Of a stretch of DNA of 64,000 bases, positions 45,714-58,350 are shown in pieces. Under the pieces are notes generated by a model. It had not been told where the DNA came from. It worked only from the letters and a program-made list of their open reading frames with translations, and ran no database searches. Numbering within the stretch: position 1 is the stretch's first letter; each line of letters opens with the position of its first letter. Source of the DNA: Liolophura sinensis (lineage: Eukaryota > Mollusca > Polyplacophora > Chitonida > Chitonidae); assembly GCF_032854445.1 (NCBI RefSeq), contig NC_088302.1:31401979-31465978 (forward strand), given 5' to 3'. The translations under genes and the position numbers were made by a program.

Positions 45714-46769
45714 TAAAGGAACTGGTATGGTAAGGCGGGGAATCGGCCTCAGTGCAAGAGACTGGGCACCTCATAAAGCGAGACTGACTATAGCTGTGAC
45801 TGACAGCTGCTGACACACTCGTAAGGCTATTTCTTTCTTCAGACCTGTTTTACTTTTCTTTTCCTGCTATATGGCGAGCATGCGTTCAAGCAATGTATAG
45901 GTCATAAAATCGAAAATTGGTAGCTTCCTCCGATCACGCTGAAATATCTGTTTTTGCATTAGACACTGTAGAGTGGGAAAAATGCCCGCACCACACATGT
46001 AACTTTCCGAAAAATTCTTGAGCACGCAGTTATGCGCAAATCAATTAGATACATATATAGCAAATGTTCAGCCTTACAATTCCGCTAGGCATAACATGTT
46101 AATGTGAATGATATCTAGAGGACCACACGTGCTCTCAACCAGGAGTCATGTATGATTTCGCTATATTTGCCACACGTTACGCAATATCATGGCTTAGTAA
46201 TTATCCACTCTAATTCATGATAACACTTATTTATCTTAAAAGACAGCCTATATCATCACTGACACAAAGAGTATGTTGCCAAAGAAAAAAAAGCCACCAA
46301 GATTCGAACTTTCTTCCAAGCTATTCTCCATTGTTACTTCATTAGTTCACTGTACTATGATGCATGCCTGACAGCGTGTTGTAGAATTACCAATTTTAAA
46401 CATGCCAAAACTGATCACATCATAATGTTTACTTTTTACATTTGAAGACAAACGTTAAACAAAAGGAAACTTTGACAGCACGTGGAAATACACACATGAA
46501 ACTTTCAGTGAAGATATTTTTCTGGTTAACGTTGATCTTCATACTGTAAATCGCTTGAAGGAAAAAAATTGGCGTTTTTGATCGTGAGTGTATTTTTGGC
46601 GAGTGATTATGAAGTAACCATCTTGTGTATGGCCACATTATTTTTATGGGTGATTCGACCAAGTTTTGTTTATAGAAATTTACAGAACGATGCAGTGATT
46701 TTGAAATTTGCACTTTCTTAACGTACTTCTCTGGGGCCGATTCTCCGCCTTACCGTACCAGGTCCTTTA
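45714..46769. mobile_element. 1.06-kb element with 35-bp terminal inverted repeats
   Basis: Left end taaaggaactggtatggtaa plus ggcggggaatcggcc and the reverse complement of the right end match at 32 of 35 positions. The interior has only a 94-codon minus frame without recognisable transposase motifs. It sits between segmental copies 1 and 2. The class is unknown; a non-autonomous DNA transposon is likely. Confidence 0.75.
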
Positions 46770-47056
46770 ATATCCTTCAATTAATGTAATTCTGTTACCG
46801 TCGCTTTCTGTTAGTGGAGACATTGGCTTCTACTTAAAGTACTTTCATCACCGTAAGATATTTTTAGCATGAGCTTAGCCAAAAGTGAGGCAGTGTTTGT
46901 GTCGTTTTAAAACTTTATCATTTCAAAAATCATAACTTTAAAGATTCATATTGTGCATGCCTGGCTCTATTTAGTATGCTTTTCAACAGTGTCACATCGC
47001 GCATTCTAAACCATCCGTTTCCAACTAATGGTGTACATTCAGCACCAAACACGACT

Positions 47057-47237
47057 TCAAGTCCAGCTCATGCTGGCTTCCTCTCCGGCCGTACGTGGGA
47101 AGGTCTGTCTGCTACCTGCGGATGGTCGTGGATTTCCCCCGGGCCCTGCCCGGTTTCCACCCACCATAATGCTGGCCGTCGTCGTATAAGTGAAATATGC
47201 TTGAGTACGGCGTAAAACACCAATCAAATAAATAAAT
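47057..47237 (+). mobile_element. tRNA-derived SINE, 5'-truncated, with 13-bp target duplication
   Basis: Begins within box B (tcaagtccagctcatgctgg) and runs to caccaatcaaataaataaat. The identical accaaacacgact lies at 47044-47056 and 47238-47250. A truncated 5' end plus target duplication is the signature of LINE-driven retroposition. Confidence 0.93.
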
Positions 47238-49582
47238 ACCAAACACGACTAAATGCATCAGACAATAAAATCACGACGGGTCATAAACATCGATGCATGC
47301 GCTTTACAAAAAATGTACCCTTCCATCAAGGTCATAAATGACACGAACCCAAACAACGTCAAAAACAACACCAAGAATAACACCTTCCATAGACTTGCTC
47401 GTCATAGGTAAAGATGAAATGAGTTTGGCTTTAAAGTACAATTTGTCAGTAAAAGTGATACCAGACTTCAATGTATTGCGTGACATACTAACATTACCAA
47501 CAAATCTGGATCATAAATAGTCCACTAACGCCAAGCATGTGTGATCACAAGCGACATAGAATATCCTAGACACCGTGACAATCTCGTGATCACGTGAGGT
47601 TTTTTCTCTTGGTTATAATAAGTAGGACATCCGGGGGACGTCCAAAGGCTTTTGGCTAATGATTGATCACTTGATTCCTGAAAATTAATAACTCTGTGAA
47701 GGCCAGATTGTATATTATATTTGTAATAAGTTCCCGCAAAAAGAACCTGCTGACATATTCCTTGTTCTTACCCTTTGAGGTAAGCTGTGGCGCGGGAGGT
47801 TCTTCTGAAGCCCACCTACTCATGCGTGAAGCGTAACCATGCCGATAACTCACCAAGGCTAGCCCCGTCCATTTGTCATATTCATGCTGTTGAAACGTTG
47901 TGAATGATATGGCTTTATAACGATATCCCGACATTCTCAAAAGAAGCAGCAAAGTCAATAAACAACAAATCCACGGAGATATTTGGAGTTTAAACAAACG
48001 CGATCATTTATCAGATGTATATAACTGTGTTTACTTCATCATTTTTAGCAGTACTTGGAATTTATTCATCAAACCCTGAAATTAAGATCTGTTATAGTAA
48101 CTTAGGTCATATCTCTTTGTACAGAGAGAATGTTTCATTGGTATTTCAGATCTCCACACATCCCTATTCAGCGATACCCTTGAATGTTATCGCTGTTTTC
48201 CGTTATGGAACAATAAAAACGGGCTGTGACCACTGCACTACACTCTACTCAACCCCCCCTCGGTCTTTCCACTTGGCTGATAACGGTGACCCTGACGACC
48301 TTTACTGGCTAGTTTTGCCAACAACTGTAATCACCTATTTAGCCCAATGCTGTTCTGATCCAACAGCTGGACATTTACCGTTATTTTAACGTCTTATCAC
48401 ATAAACGACGGTGCTTAAGACATAATGACTCTTATATACATCCCGCTAATGACTGCTACCTATTTTATACTTAGAACCGGAGACGGGACCAGTTTATTAT
48501 TCCTCATACTGATATCTGGAATCGAAGATTTGGGCGTCCAAAGCTCGTCGAAGTGGAAGAATTGCCCTGTTTTCCAGAAAAAAGATGGTTCAATTTGTAA
48601 GACGGAATAAGGGCGCGAAAACTCACGGCCAGAAACACAACAGTTGACAACAGTCGAGTATTATTTTGTCCTTTCAGTCCCAGAAAAATGGTTATCTTCG
48701 TATCATGTTGTAAAACCATATAGCTATCTGAACATTTTCACATGTTTAAATGTTGATGTATATACGATTTTGGTCTACATTTCAGTATCGAGTTTCTCCA
48801 TAATATACTCTTTGTGTTAGTCTGATGGGTCATTTTCTTACTTAATCCCAAGAAGATTAGGATAGGGGGCTTTTTACATTACTGTGCCTCCAATATGTGA
48901 ACGGAGTATCGCTCTTAAGTGAACTGTAGTTCTTATTAAACTGTAGAAGCTGTACCAGAAATATCATATACATGTAGAAAAAGTTATGTAAACAAAGCGC
49001 AAACCCTATCCACATTGTGTCTACATATATATAATATATATACACATTTTAACTTTATACACAGGAAATTTGTCCTGGCCACAAACACCGAAATTTGCCA
49101 GGATAAAAGGTCAGCAGTTAGTCTTATATTTGCAATGATCAGTTTTGCACGACAATGGGTTGAATGTTTCAACAAAAAATGGTTCCTGTACGTCATCGAA
49201 ATCAATAAAATGTCATTGTCTGCAGGCTAAGGATAGATGTATCTGGCGGCTAGAGGAAATAGCGGGTATATTCATGGTTATAAATATTTGTATTTTGCAT
49301 AATTTCACTAGAAACACAACTCCCACGAGGGCCGGTTTATTATCAAGGTAAAGGCATAGTTTTGCATGGGATGTATTTAGTGCAAATCAGCAGAATTTAG
49401 CAGAATTTCTAGGATTCAATTTTCTTAAAAGTGGGTTGGGCTACGTTTCGGGGGCGTTCACACCTATCCAAATAGTTAAAGGTAAATCACAAGTGATCCA
49501 CAGGATGTAAGACAGTATCATATAAGGCGGTGCTAGTAATCCATAGGAAGTGCGCATAGATTCTAATATACAGAGAAGATTG

Positions 49583-49766
49583 GTTTATTTATTTGATAGG
49601 TTTTGTACGCCATACTCAAGGATATTTCAACTTCCCTTGCCACATACGGCCATAGAGGAAGCCAACATAAGCTAACCTTGAATTCACAGCAACCACATAG
49701 GTGAGAAGCTTCTGGATCATTGCGCCTCACTGGCGTGCTAACCACCTCGGCTCCGCAGCCCCCAGG
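49583..49766 (-). mobile_element. tRNA-derived SINE, diverged
   Basis: The + strand reads tttatttatttgataggttt, tgtacgccatactcaaggat, gaattcacagcaaccacata, ttctggatcattgcgcctca and gctaaccacctcggctccg, the reverse of the family, with an internal deletion. Confidence 0.8.
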
Positions 49767-49825
49767 AGATTTGGTTTGGTTTACAGGATCACCCATCACT
49801 ATCGTCCACAATTGTGTACAATTGC

Positions 49826-50049
49826 TCTAGCGCAGCGTAATGACCCAGGAGTCTCTCACCAATGCGGTCGCTGTGAGTTCAAGTCCAGCTCATGCTGGCT
49901 TCCTCTCCGGCCGTACGTGAGAAGGTCTGTCTGCAACCTGCGGCTGGCTCTGCCCGGTTTCCAGACACCATAATGCTGGCCGCCGTCGTATAAGTGAAAT
50001 ATTCTTGAGTACGGCGTAAAACACCAATCAAATAAATAAATAAATAAAT
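49826..50049 (+). mobile_element. tRNA-derived SINE, nearly full length
   Basis: Begins ctagcgcagcgtaatgaccc, then tgagttcaagtccagctcat (box B), ggccgtacgtgagaaggtct, ccataatgctggccgccgtc and a long aaataaat tail. It is inverted relative to the copy 60 bases upstream. Confidence 0.92.
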
Positions 50050-51954
50050 CACTTTCAGTATGTGGGCCGAGCCAGTTTGAGACCCCAGATCATGGAGACT
50101 TGTGGACGCATATTTCTGGACGCTAATGTGTAGGTCATAATTAAACGCTATGTAGCTGGAACTATTATCTCGAGGCAGTAACTTTAAGAGAAAAATCAGT
50201 ACTCCATGTTAACTTCAACTACAAAACATTGCCAGAACAGATGAAATTGGTGTCAATCGTATCCAGTGTTATGATTTCGAATGAGTCACTTTTTAATATG
50301 CAAACTTTGTACAGTTATATGAACAAAAATATTGCTTGGATCATGCTGTATAAGCATGTTTCCTGAAGTAAATTTTATAAAACGACGCCTTACTTTCTGC
50401 ACACGCCATCCTTGAAATGATTTAGGCATAGCGTTCCTAACACCTTAACTATGTAAAGGTTGCCGGTGATACTTTTCTCTAATTTCATTTACATTGAATT
50501 TGTTACTCAATACGAGTTACGAGTTTTTCCACCAATTTGGCAGGATTTTGACCTTTTTGATACAGATCTTGGCTAGGTAGCTGGGAATATCCGGGTATTA
50601 CAGCAAGAGGTCAGTCGAGGTCATAACAGCTTCGCAATGCCAAACCCGACCCGTTCTTATGAAAAATCGACAAGCGAGTAATGAGTTGTGTTTTTTTACT
50701 CAATTTCTGTGGCTGCCTTAATTAATATCTCTTTTTCATGTGATAAAACAGATCGAAAGGCCGAGTGTGATGTCCTGTCTGTATTTATTTGAATTTCAGC
50801 TCTTTCCATGCGCTCCGCTGATGTAACTGACCATTACATACCCATCGTTCTGTTACAGCGGAGGGTAACTGTGCGAATAAAGTTAAACACATTGGCCACA
50901 CGGTTTTTCCATATTTTGTGCCACATTTTACCTTGAGCTTCACAGAAACTTCACTTGTGACTTTGTATGTTAAACACAATCTTACTCCACAGACGTCAAA
51001 AATGAATGGTGTGGATTTCCTTACTGGGAATATCAGTACGTTTTCTGTTTTAAAACTGCATGATGGTTACTTCTCCGGTACATGTCTGTATGTATAACTG
51101 CTCCTGTACCTTAACAAAAGACGTGGAAACCAGCGTACATGTACTGAGTACTGACTATCTTGCACAAAGTGACGAGTTGAAAATTGAACTGATTGCTACA
51201 TGAAACTTAAAGTTACACTCTCTCGACTGTTGAGCCTGAATGGCCGGTCACTTGTTCTTTCCTGAGCGGTCGCTGTTTTATCTGTTATTAATTACTTTCA
51301 GCTTCATGCAGCACTGAGCGTTTGATGAATGAGTTTCCACTGGAAGATGAGAAAAATAAAAAGAGTGAGTGGAAGACTGTTTATATCAACCCAACCTTGG
51401 CCTAAAGAATGGCGTGGTAAAATCAATACAGACGTGTAGAGTTCATTACAGCATTATATATAACGGCAACTTTTTACAGTTACCAGTGATGCAAAACACA
51501 CTTCACATGTGTAACAACGCTTAGTGGAATACTGACACAAATAGCCAGCAGCTGACAAGCGAATTCTTTCTTAAATTTCACTTTGAAGCATTCCATAATG
51601 ACTGTGGCATGTATGAATACTGGGATGGACAATCGCAATGATCAATGGTTTATAAGAGACGAGAGCAGAACATTAATGCAGGCGCCATGGAAACATATGG
51701 TGTTTGGTAAAAATACTATCATGGTATGTTGGCCAAATGACGAAAGCAAGTCATAACCAGGGCGGCGTTTCACTGAGATCATGATATTTAGTATACGACA
51801 CATTGGATAATGATGACATGTAGAGCTGCGAGTAAGGAAAACGTGTTAACAATATTACCACAAATCTAGTTAAGGGACCTGAAAGGAAAAGTACCGCCTG
51901 GTGTGCCATTAAAGTGACTTTAAGAATCAGTGGACTATAGTTATATATTATGTT

Positions 51955-52540
51955 TTACATGAAATATACTTCATGTATATTAGATAAAAAATTCTGAAGT
52001 GAAAAACCATTCCAGGCTGCCACAGGTTTTGTGCACACGTACCACGCCAAAGCGTCAAGCCCAACATTATCATACCACTCGTATACTGTAAAGGAAAGTT
52101 TCGTGTCGATAATCGTAGATCCATGAATCAAAACACCATTTCCCTTCACAGGAATATGCAAGAAGTATTAAAGTAGTAAAGGGCGTTAAGATGTCAGACA
52201 TACAATCAACAGTTTCCAGTGATACAGGGAATCTATGCGTCGAAGCTGACATTCGTATATTAGCTGTCAACCAAGATAGACCTTCCAGGTCAATAATCAC
52301 AAGGCCAATTCCAAATACGATGTTGAACACAAAATATCAAAGAACTAAGAAAGTACATGCAATACGACAATAGGACGGAATCATGCAAAGAAAAGCCGTC
52401 AGCAGCTTTAATGATGTTGGAAAGAGTCTGGGGGACAGTGAATTCAATATTCAAACCGCGTACGACACATAAGTTGTCGATAATAAAATATGTATCGCGG
52501 TTGCGCTTTGATTGCAACTGTTCATATATCCATCAGGACA
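51955..52540 (-). pseudogene. Protein-like segments in segmental copy 2, family unknown
   Basis: Minus-strand frames read GLNIEFTVPQTLSNIIKAAD (about 52460-52400) and LSFTVYEWYDNVGLDALAWY (about 52105-52040). Copy 3 keeps related pieces at 58327-58109: LDITTRLPTVFSTSRKLSAA, and S-F-T-V-N-E-W-Y-A-N-V-G-L. In the second piece several differences are silent third-base changes. Stops and frame changes break both copies, so a decayed gene is likely. I cannot name the family. Confidence 0.3.
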
Positions 52541-53229
52541 ATCTAATTTAATACGATGAATATACTCCCTTAGCCCCGATTCAAGCGCCAATCATGGAGC
52601 GCCAGAGATTCTGGACGCTCTGTTCATATTTACTTACAAGAGAATTGTACTCATTGTGAAACATAGCATCCTTGACACACACGTTTTGGCAATTGATTTT
52701 CATTGAAATCGCCATATAAGAGACAGGAACTAACAAATGCTACAAAGCGAGACATTTACACGCCACATGGCATCCAATTCAAATTTCAAACTCGTATTCC
52801 GTGGTCCAGGTCAAATAGGAATAGGCATATCTCAGTCGCGCTTTCATGGCAAAGGTTCATAAAATTATCATTTTCATGTAACTTGTCTGGTCGCAATAGA
52901 TCCTGAACTGTTCTGCCCATATTTTCCTACAAAAGTGTCAAACTACTGACAGATTCTCCGTGTACTTTCTCGTATTTTGACGTTACCAGGAAATCGCGAT
53001 CGCAAAATAGCTAGCTCACGCCGAATTTATACAATTCAAGACATAGAGGAACAAAGAGAACACGAAACTCCGAGGGGTGTTTGCTCTAGGAAACACGAAA
53101 AGCCAGGGATCTTTGTTCTATTAGTATATGATTGAAGACTCTTCAATATTGTCACCTCTTATCTTCTATCCATATGGATATTAGTAATTATCTTAATAGC
53201 AGATAATCTGTTAAATTTCTACAAGAACC

Positions 53230-56200
53230 TGTCCACATATTTCCGATTCTTACTCTTTGAAGTGAGCTATGGCGCGGGAGGTTCTTCTTGGGCACAGCCA
53301 CTCATTTCTCAGGTATAGATATGTCCGGAAACTAACCACACACTAGTCACGTCCATTTGTTGTATTAATGCTGTCGTCACCGGTTGATTGGTCCTACCGT
53401 CTGCATAGTATAACGTATGGTTTTATAATGATATCTTGACTTTCCTGGGCGGCTGTTCTGAGAGTTAAACATACAAACATAGTCATTTACCACATGTAGA
53501 TAAAACCGTGATTATTTAATCATTTCTTAATAGTATATCTGGAATTTCTACATCAAACCGGAAATTGAACAATAAATTATTTATTCTTGTGTAAATAGAC
53601 TGCCTCATATCTCCAGACATCATTTTACAGGGATATCCCTCAATGTTATCGCCGTTTTCTATGATGGAACAATAAGAGCGAATTGTGATCATTGCGCTGC
53701 ACCCTACTTGGACGATCATGGCTCCAAGTTGATAAAAGTGACCCAGACGGCCTTTACGAGCTAGCTTTGCCAAAAACTGTAATCACCTATTTAGCCCGTT
53801 GCTGTTCTGATCCAACAGTTAGGCATTTACCGTTATTTTAACGTCTTATCACATAAACGACGGTGTCTAACACATAATGACTCTTATTCACATCTAGCTA
53901 ATGACTGCTCCCTATTTTGTACTTAGACCCAGAGATGGGACCAACTTGTTATTCCTCAGATGGGTATCTAGAATCTAAGGTTCTTGTTAGTCGGCCAAAT
54001 GCTCACCGAAGTGGAAGAATTGTTTGCTAGTCTGGAGGACGCTAGTCCAATTTGTGAGGCATAATTAGAACACGAAAACTAAGAGAGACAAACACAACGG
54101 TTCAACACGATGTCTTCGACGACCTCAGCTAAGTTTAATAAGAAAGGCTTACTAGTTGACGGGTGAAGATTTCACCACCGAAAAAAGAAGCATTGTTTCA
54201 TTTGCAAGTGCGTCTTAACAAGACCACACAATGTTACAGACATGTTTGTCATCAAACCTGATATACATGTGAAAGTTTCCACGTGTGGATATATAAGACC
54301 TCGCGTTTCTGTGTTGAGTTAGATATACACCATTTCCGTAAGTTTGATGCGTCAGTTGTTGTTGTTCAATCCCAGCTTAATTAGGACAGCAGATGTCCTA
54401 GATTTGTTTTCTTTTCTTCAACATATTTTGGGTCTTGGCAATAAGAAGCGATCGACAGCGTTTCGTGAGGCTCTTACACGAAACTCGTTACAGGTCACCT
54501 GCATGCCTTCCACCAATATGCCAAATACTGCCAGCTCTGTCTGCAGGTGATTTTCAAATAAATATGGATCCGTCGTATAAGTAAGATGTTTTAATTACAG
54601 CGTTGATCACCAATAAAGCAATCAATCAATAAATCGATCACACTTCTTTGTATTGTTCCACCATAGCAGTCGCTCTGTATGAGCCTAAAGGGCCCTAGAA
54701 GTGCTGTCGGAAATCCTTTGCGAGGCCAGTGAAAAAAATTTAAGTCATGAGTTTAATGGCACAGCAGGATTTGTTTCCTCCAGTTTACCCAACATTCCGT
54801 GACTCTGTTAGAGAACTCCAAGTCATCCTCATCCTGTAGGTTGTATTGACGGCACGCCGACAACGGGATAACAGATAAACCAGCATCGATTATATAAGCC
54901 TGTCGTGAAAGCTCGCTGTTTGCTGTTGGTAAGTAGGCCTAGATGTTCAAGTAGGACTGGCATATCACTTTTTTCTACTCTTGAAACATACATAGACAAC
55001 AGATATGCACCCATCGACAGTACCTTGGTAAAGAGTAACTGTTCATTGCGCTACTTGCAAATTATTGACACACACTTAAATTTCGGTTTGTTGGTGAGTC
55101 TAGATATTTACCAAAGAGCTAGAAAATGGACCTTGAGCGAACAGCATTTCATATGGAAACGAAGCTGAATCAACAACACTCTAGTGACAGTTATCCAAAA
55201 TCTTGGTAAAAACAACAAGATCCTTTCACTCTCTGTGTTTATAGAATACCTCACGCTACCTATATTTCATTTATTTTTGCGGTGATTATAGTTGTGACCC
55301 ATAAACATTAACAAAAGCCGAGTGAAACCAAAATAAAAAGTGTTTCTGTTATATAATTATTGTGCTTATATTTACCATGATGAAAGGATTTCTTTTTTAT
55401 CGTAAACATAATATAATTCTTGGGCGATAATGGCTTGAATGTTTCCGGAAACTATGAGAGAATCAAGTCTGCCGTATGATTCTTGTAAGCCAGTGTTATT
55501 TATAACAATCTCAGCAGATCGCTACTGGTCTGTAGGCTACAGATGCAAGTATCTGTCGGCTGGAGAATATAGCAGATACACACATTGTTATAAATATTTG
55601 TATGTGTATAATTTCATTGGGAACACAATACCCAATTGTTTACAACATTATTCTATTTTTACACGGGATGTATCCGGACAGAGTCAAGGGTCGAAGCTGT
55701 TTTACGACAAGCGTGTAATTTATATGGCATGATTACATATGACAGAATCTAGCACTGCTTTTATACATTTCAAAGGCACCTCTCGAGATGATAAAGTGTC
55801 ATTGACGTCTGTTGGGTTTGTTAACTCTTTTTCACGTAGTACACGATGCCAGATTCACCCTAGGGGAGGACGCTGTCAAACTATATCTCTTCATGACCTA
55901 ACTGTTTAGGTTGTACAATTAAAACATCAGGTTATAGAACTGCCACGAAAGTTCATCATTTCATCAGCGAGAACACATCCATTTGCGCTAGACAAATATT
56001 ACCTGCAAGTTTACCAGCTGCATAATTCACACAGAATAATGAGGGTCTTAGAATGAATGGGGCAAGCATCGATTTCTGTGTTTTTCCCAAGGGACAGGGG
56101 AGGTAACGGGTTTATGGGTTACAGAACTTGTAGGCTTTATGTGATAACATTTAGAGTTGTTTAAAGTTTTATCTGCTTTGAATCGCTCTTGAATTGTGCC

Positions 56201-58350
56201 AGTATTTCCGTAGTCTCGTCTTCGACATAACGACCACTGGTAAAATGAACTGTCACAGGTTGTATACTTGGATTATACGTGGAAAAGGATATCTGAATAT
56301 GTGTTTGTGCCATGTTTTGGCTAGAGTTTAACAAGCCACCATCAACAAAAGATATAATCTCCACTTGTCATCTTAAACAAAGACCTTTTCCCAGACTTCA
56401 AAAATGTATACCCGGTGTTCATTTTATTGCCGGGGATATCTATACGTTGTTCTCCCAATGTTTTAAAACTCGATGTCTGTATCTGTGTGTAAAATTGGTA
56501 TTGAACAGTGTGTCGGAAATGGGTGTAGCGTTCAGCCCGTTTGAATGTCACTTTGTGGACTGAAGGTTAAAGGTTGTAAGGTTAAGACCCTCTCATGATT
56601 TAAAGTTTGTGTGCAAGGTAGGACAAGGTTCTTCACGATCAGATCTATCACAACAACACACCATGCAGATCTCAAACCACACTGCATGAATAAGAACTTT
56701 TCCTCAGAGTGCCTTGTACTTTTTAAACACATTAGTAACACAACACTGGTCAAGAATCATGTGACAAACAATTGCACCGTTGTAAGTTATACACGACAGA
56801 AGGGTTACTCTTAAAATGTTTCCTTCTAAAAAGAAACATTTGGATAGCCACTCATTTATAAGAATCAAGAAACAGCAGTGCTTGGCTGTAGGCAATCCGA
56901 TGCAATACTCTCTTAATGCTTGAACCTGAAAATTCGGTCATTTGTTCTTTGTTCTATTTTTGTTATTAATTACTTTTGGCTTCATGCAGCGCTGAGCCCT
57001 TGATTGATGAGTTTCCATTGAAAGATGAGGAAAATCAAACGAGTGAGTGGAAAGACGGTTTATACCAACTCAGCCTTGACCTAAAGAAAGGCGTCGTAGA
57101 ATCAATACAGACGTGAAGATCTCATTAGAGGATTATATGAAACGGTGACGTTCATAGTTACTAGTGATGCAAAACACACTTGACATGTGTAACAGCGTTC
57201 AGTGGTCACTATATGGGGTGTAGTATACTGACCTAAATAACCTATAGATACGCCAGCAATCGTCAAGAGAATTCTTTCTTAAATTTTACTTTGAAGTAAT
57301 TCATAAAAGCTGTGTGCTGGCATGGACAATCGCAGTGAGCATTCATAAAAGACGAGAGCAGTGCATTCATTCAGATGTTATGGCAACCTATGGTATTTGG
57401 TAAGAATAAAACTATCATGGAATGTTGACCAAATGACAACGGTAAGTCACATTCAGAGCCGCCTTTTGCTGGGATAATGAGGTTTTGTATATGACGCATT
57501 GGAGAACGACTTGCTGAGCTGTGAGTAAGGAAACTGTGTTTATGATATTACCACAGATCGAGTTAAAACACGCGAAAGGAAAAGCGCCACCTGGTGGACC
57601 ACCAAAGTGACTTCAAGAGTCAATGGACCATAGCTATAAGTAATGCTTTCACATTAAATAAACCCGTTTTCTTTTAATTTTTCTTTTAGTCAATGCTGTA
57701 CAGTTTCTTTCGAATGGAAGCCTTCAAGGCCTCTAAATCTGCTAACGCTATCACATTTGCATTATTATCAGTAGAAACTTTATAATGCAATAAGGAGTCA
57801 CAAATTTAATATGTATTAAAAATTACAGTTCTTACATGTGTCTTCCAATAGCCTGGACCGTAAGTGACTCTTTTTTCTTCGGTGCAAACTGTTTATGTTG
57901 ACATATTAATTGTCCAGAACATACCTTACTGTGAAGAGTGTATACATTATGTAAACGTAATCACTGCATACTATAATGACAGCCGTATTTGCAAATATAT
58001 ATTTACATTACATTATATAAAATTACATCTCAAAATTATATGTAAAGTGAAAAGCTATTCCAGACTGCCACAGGTTTTTACTACAAAATGCTGTCATCAG
58101 TCAATTGTTCACACTTGTACCAAGTCCGACATTCGCATACCACTCGTTGACTGTAAAGGAATCGCTAGATCCATTAATATTTCCAGTACAATGTAAAACA
58201 TTACTACCCACAGGAAAATGTTTAAAAAAAAATACAAATAGTAAATAAAGCTGGTGACAAGTAAGCGAGACGCAGCCGACAGCTTCCGTGATGTAGAGAA
58301 GACAGTCGGTAGTCTAGTCGTGATATCCAATTCAAATTTCAAACTCGTGA
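53230..58350 (+). repeat. Segmental repeat, copy 3 (modules P, Q, R, T, U, end)
   Basis: P at 53230-54120, Q at about 54760-55070, R at 55430-55740, T at about 55950-56330, U at about 56900-57330, and the end module at 57590-58350. The S module is missing. P and Q are very close in sequence to copy 4 over hundreds of bases. Confidence 0.85.
54868..54936 (+). promoter_or_regulatory. TATA-like module in segmental copy 3
   Basis: GGATAACAGATAAACC, then atcgattatataagcctgtc, with TATATAAG at 54890-54897 and a gtaagtag 32 bases further on. Same arrangement as copies 1 and 4. Confidence 0.35.

Larger units (their letters stand above)
47730..53000 (+). repeat. Segmental repeat, copy 2 (modules P, R, S, U)
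   Basis: P at about 47730-48580 (ggcgcgggaggttcttct; acgtcttatcacataaacga at 48390), R at about 49140-49470, S at about 50390-50880, U at about 50930-51600, and an end module at 51880-52800. The Q module is absent. Two SINEs are inserted at 49583-50049. Confidence 0.8.
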
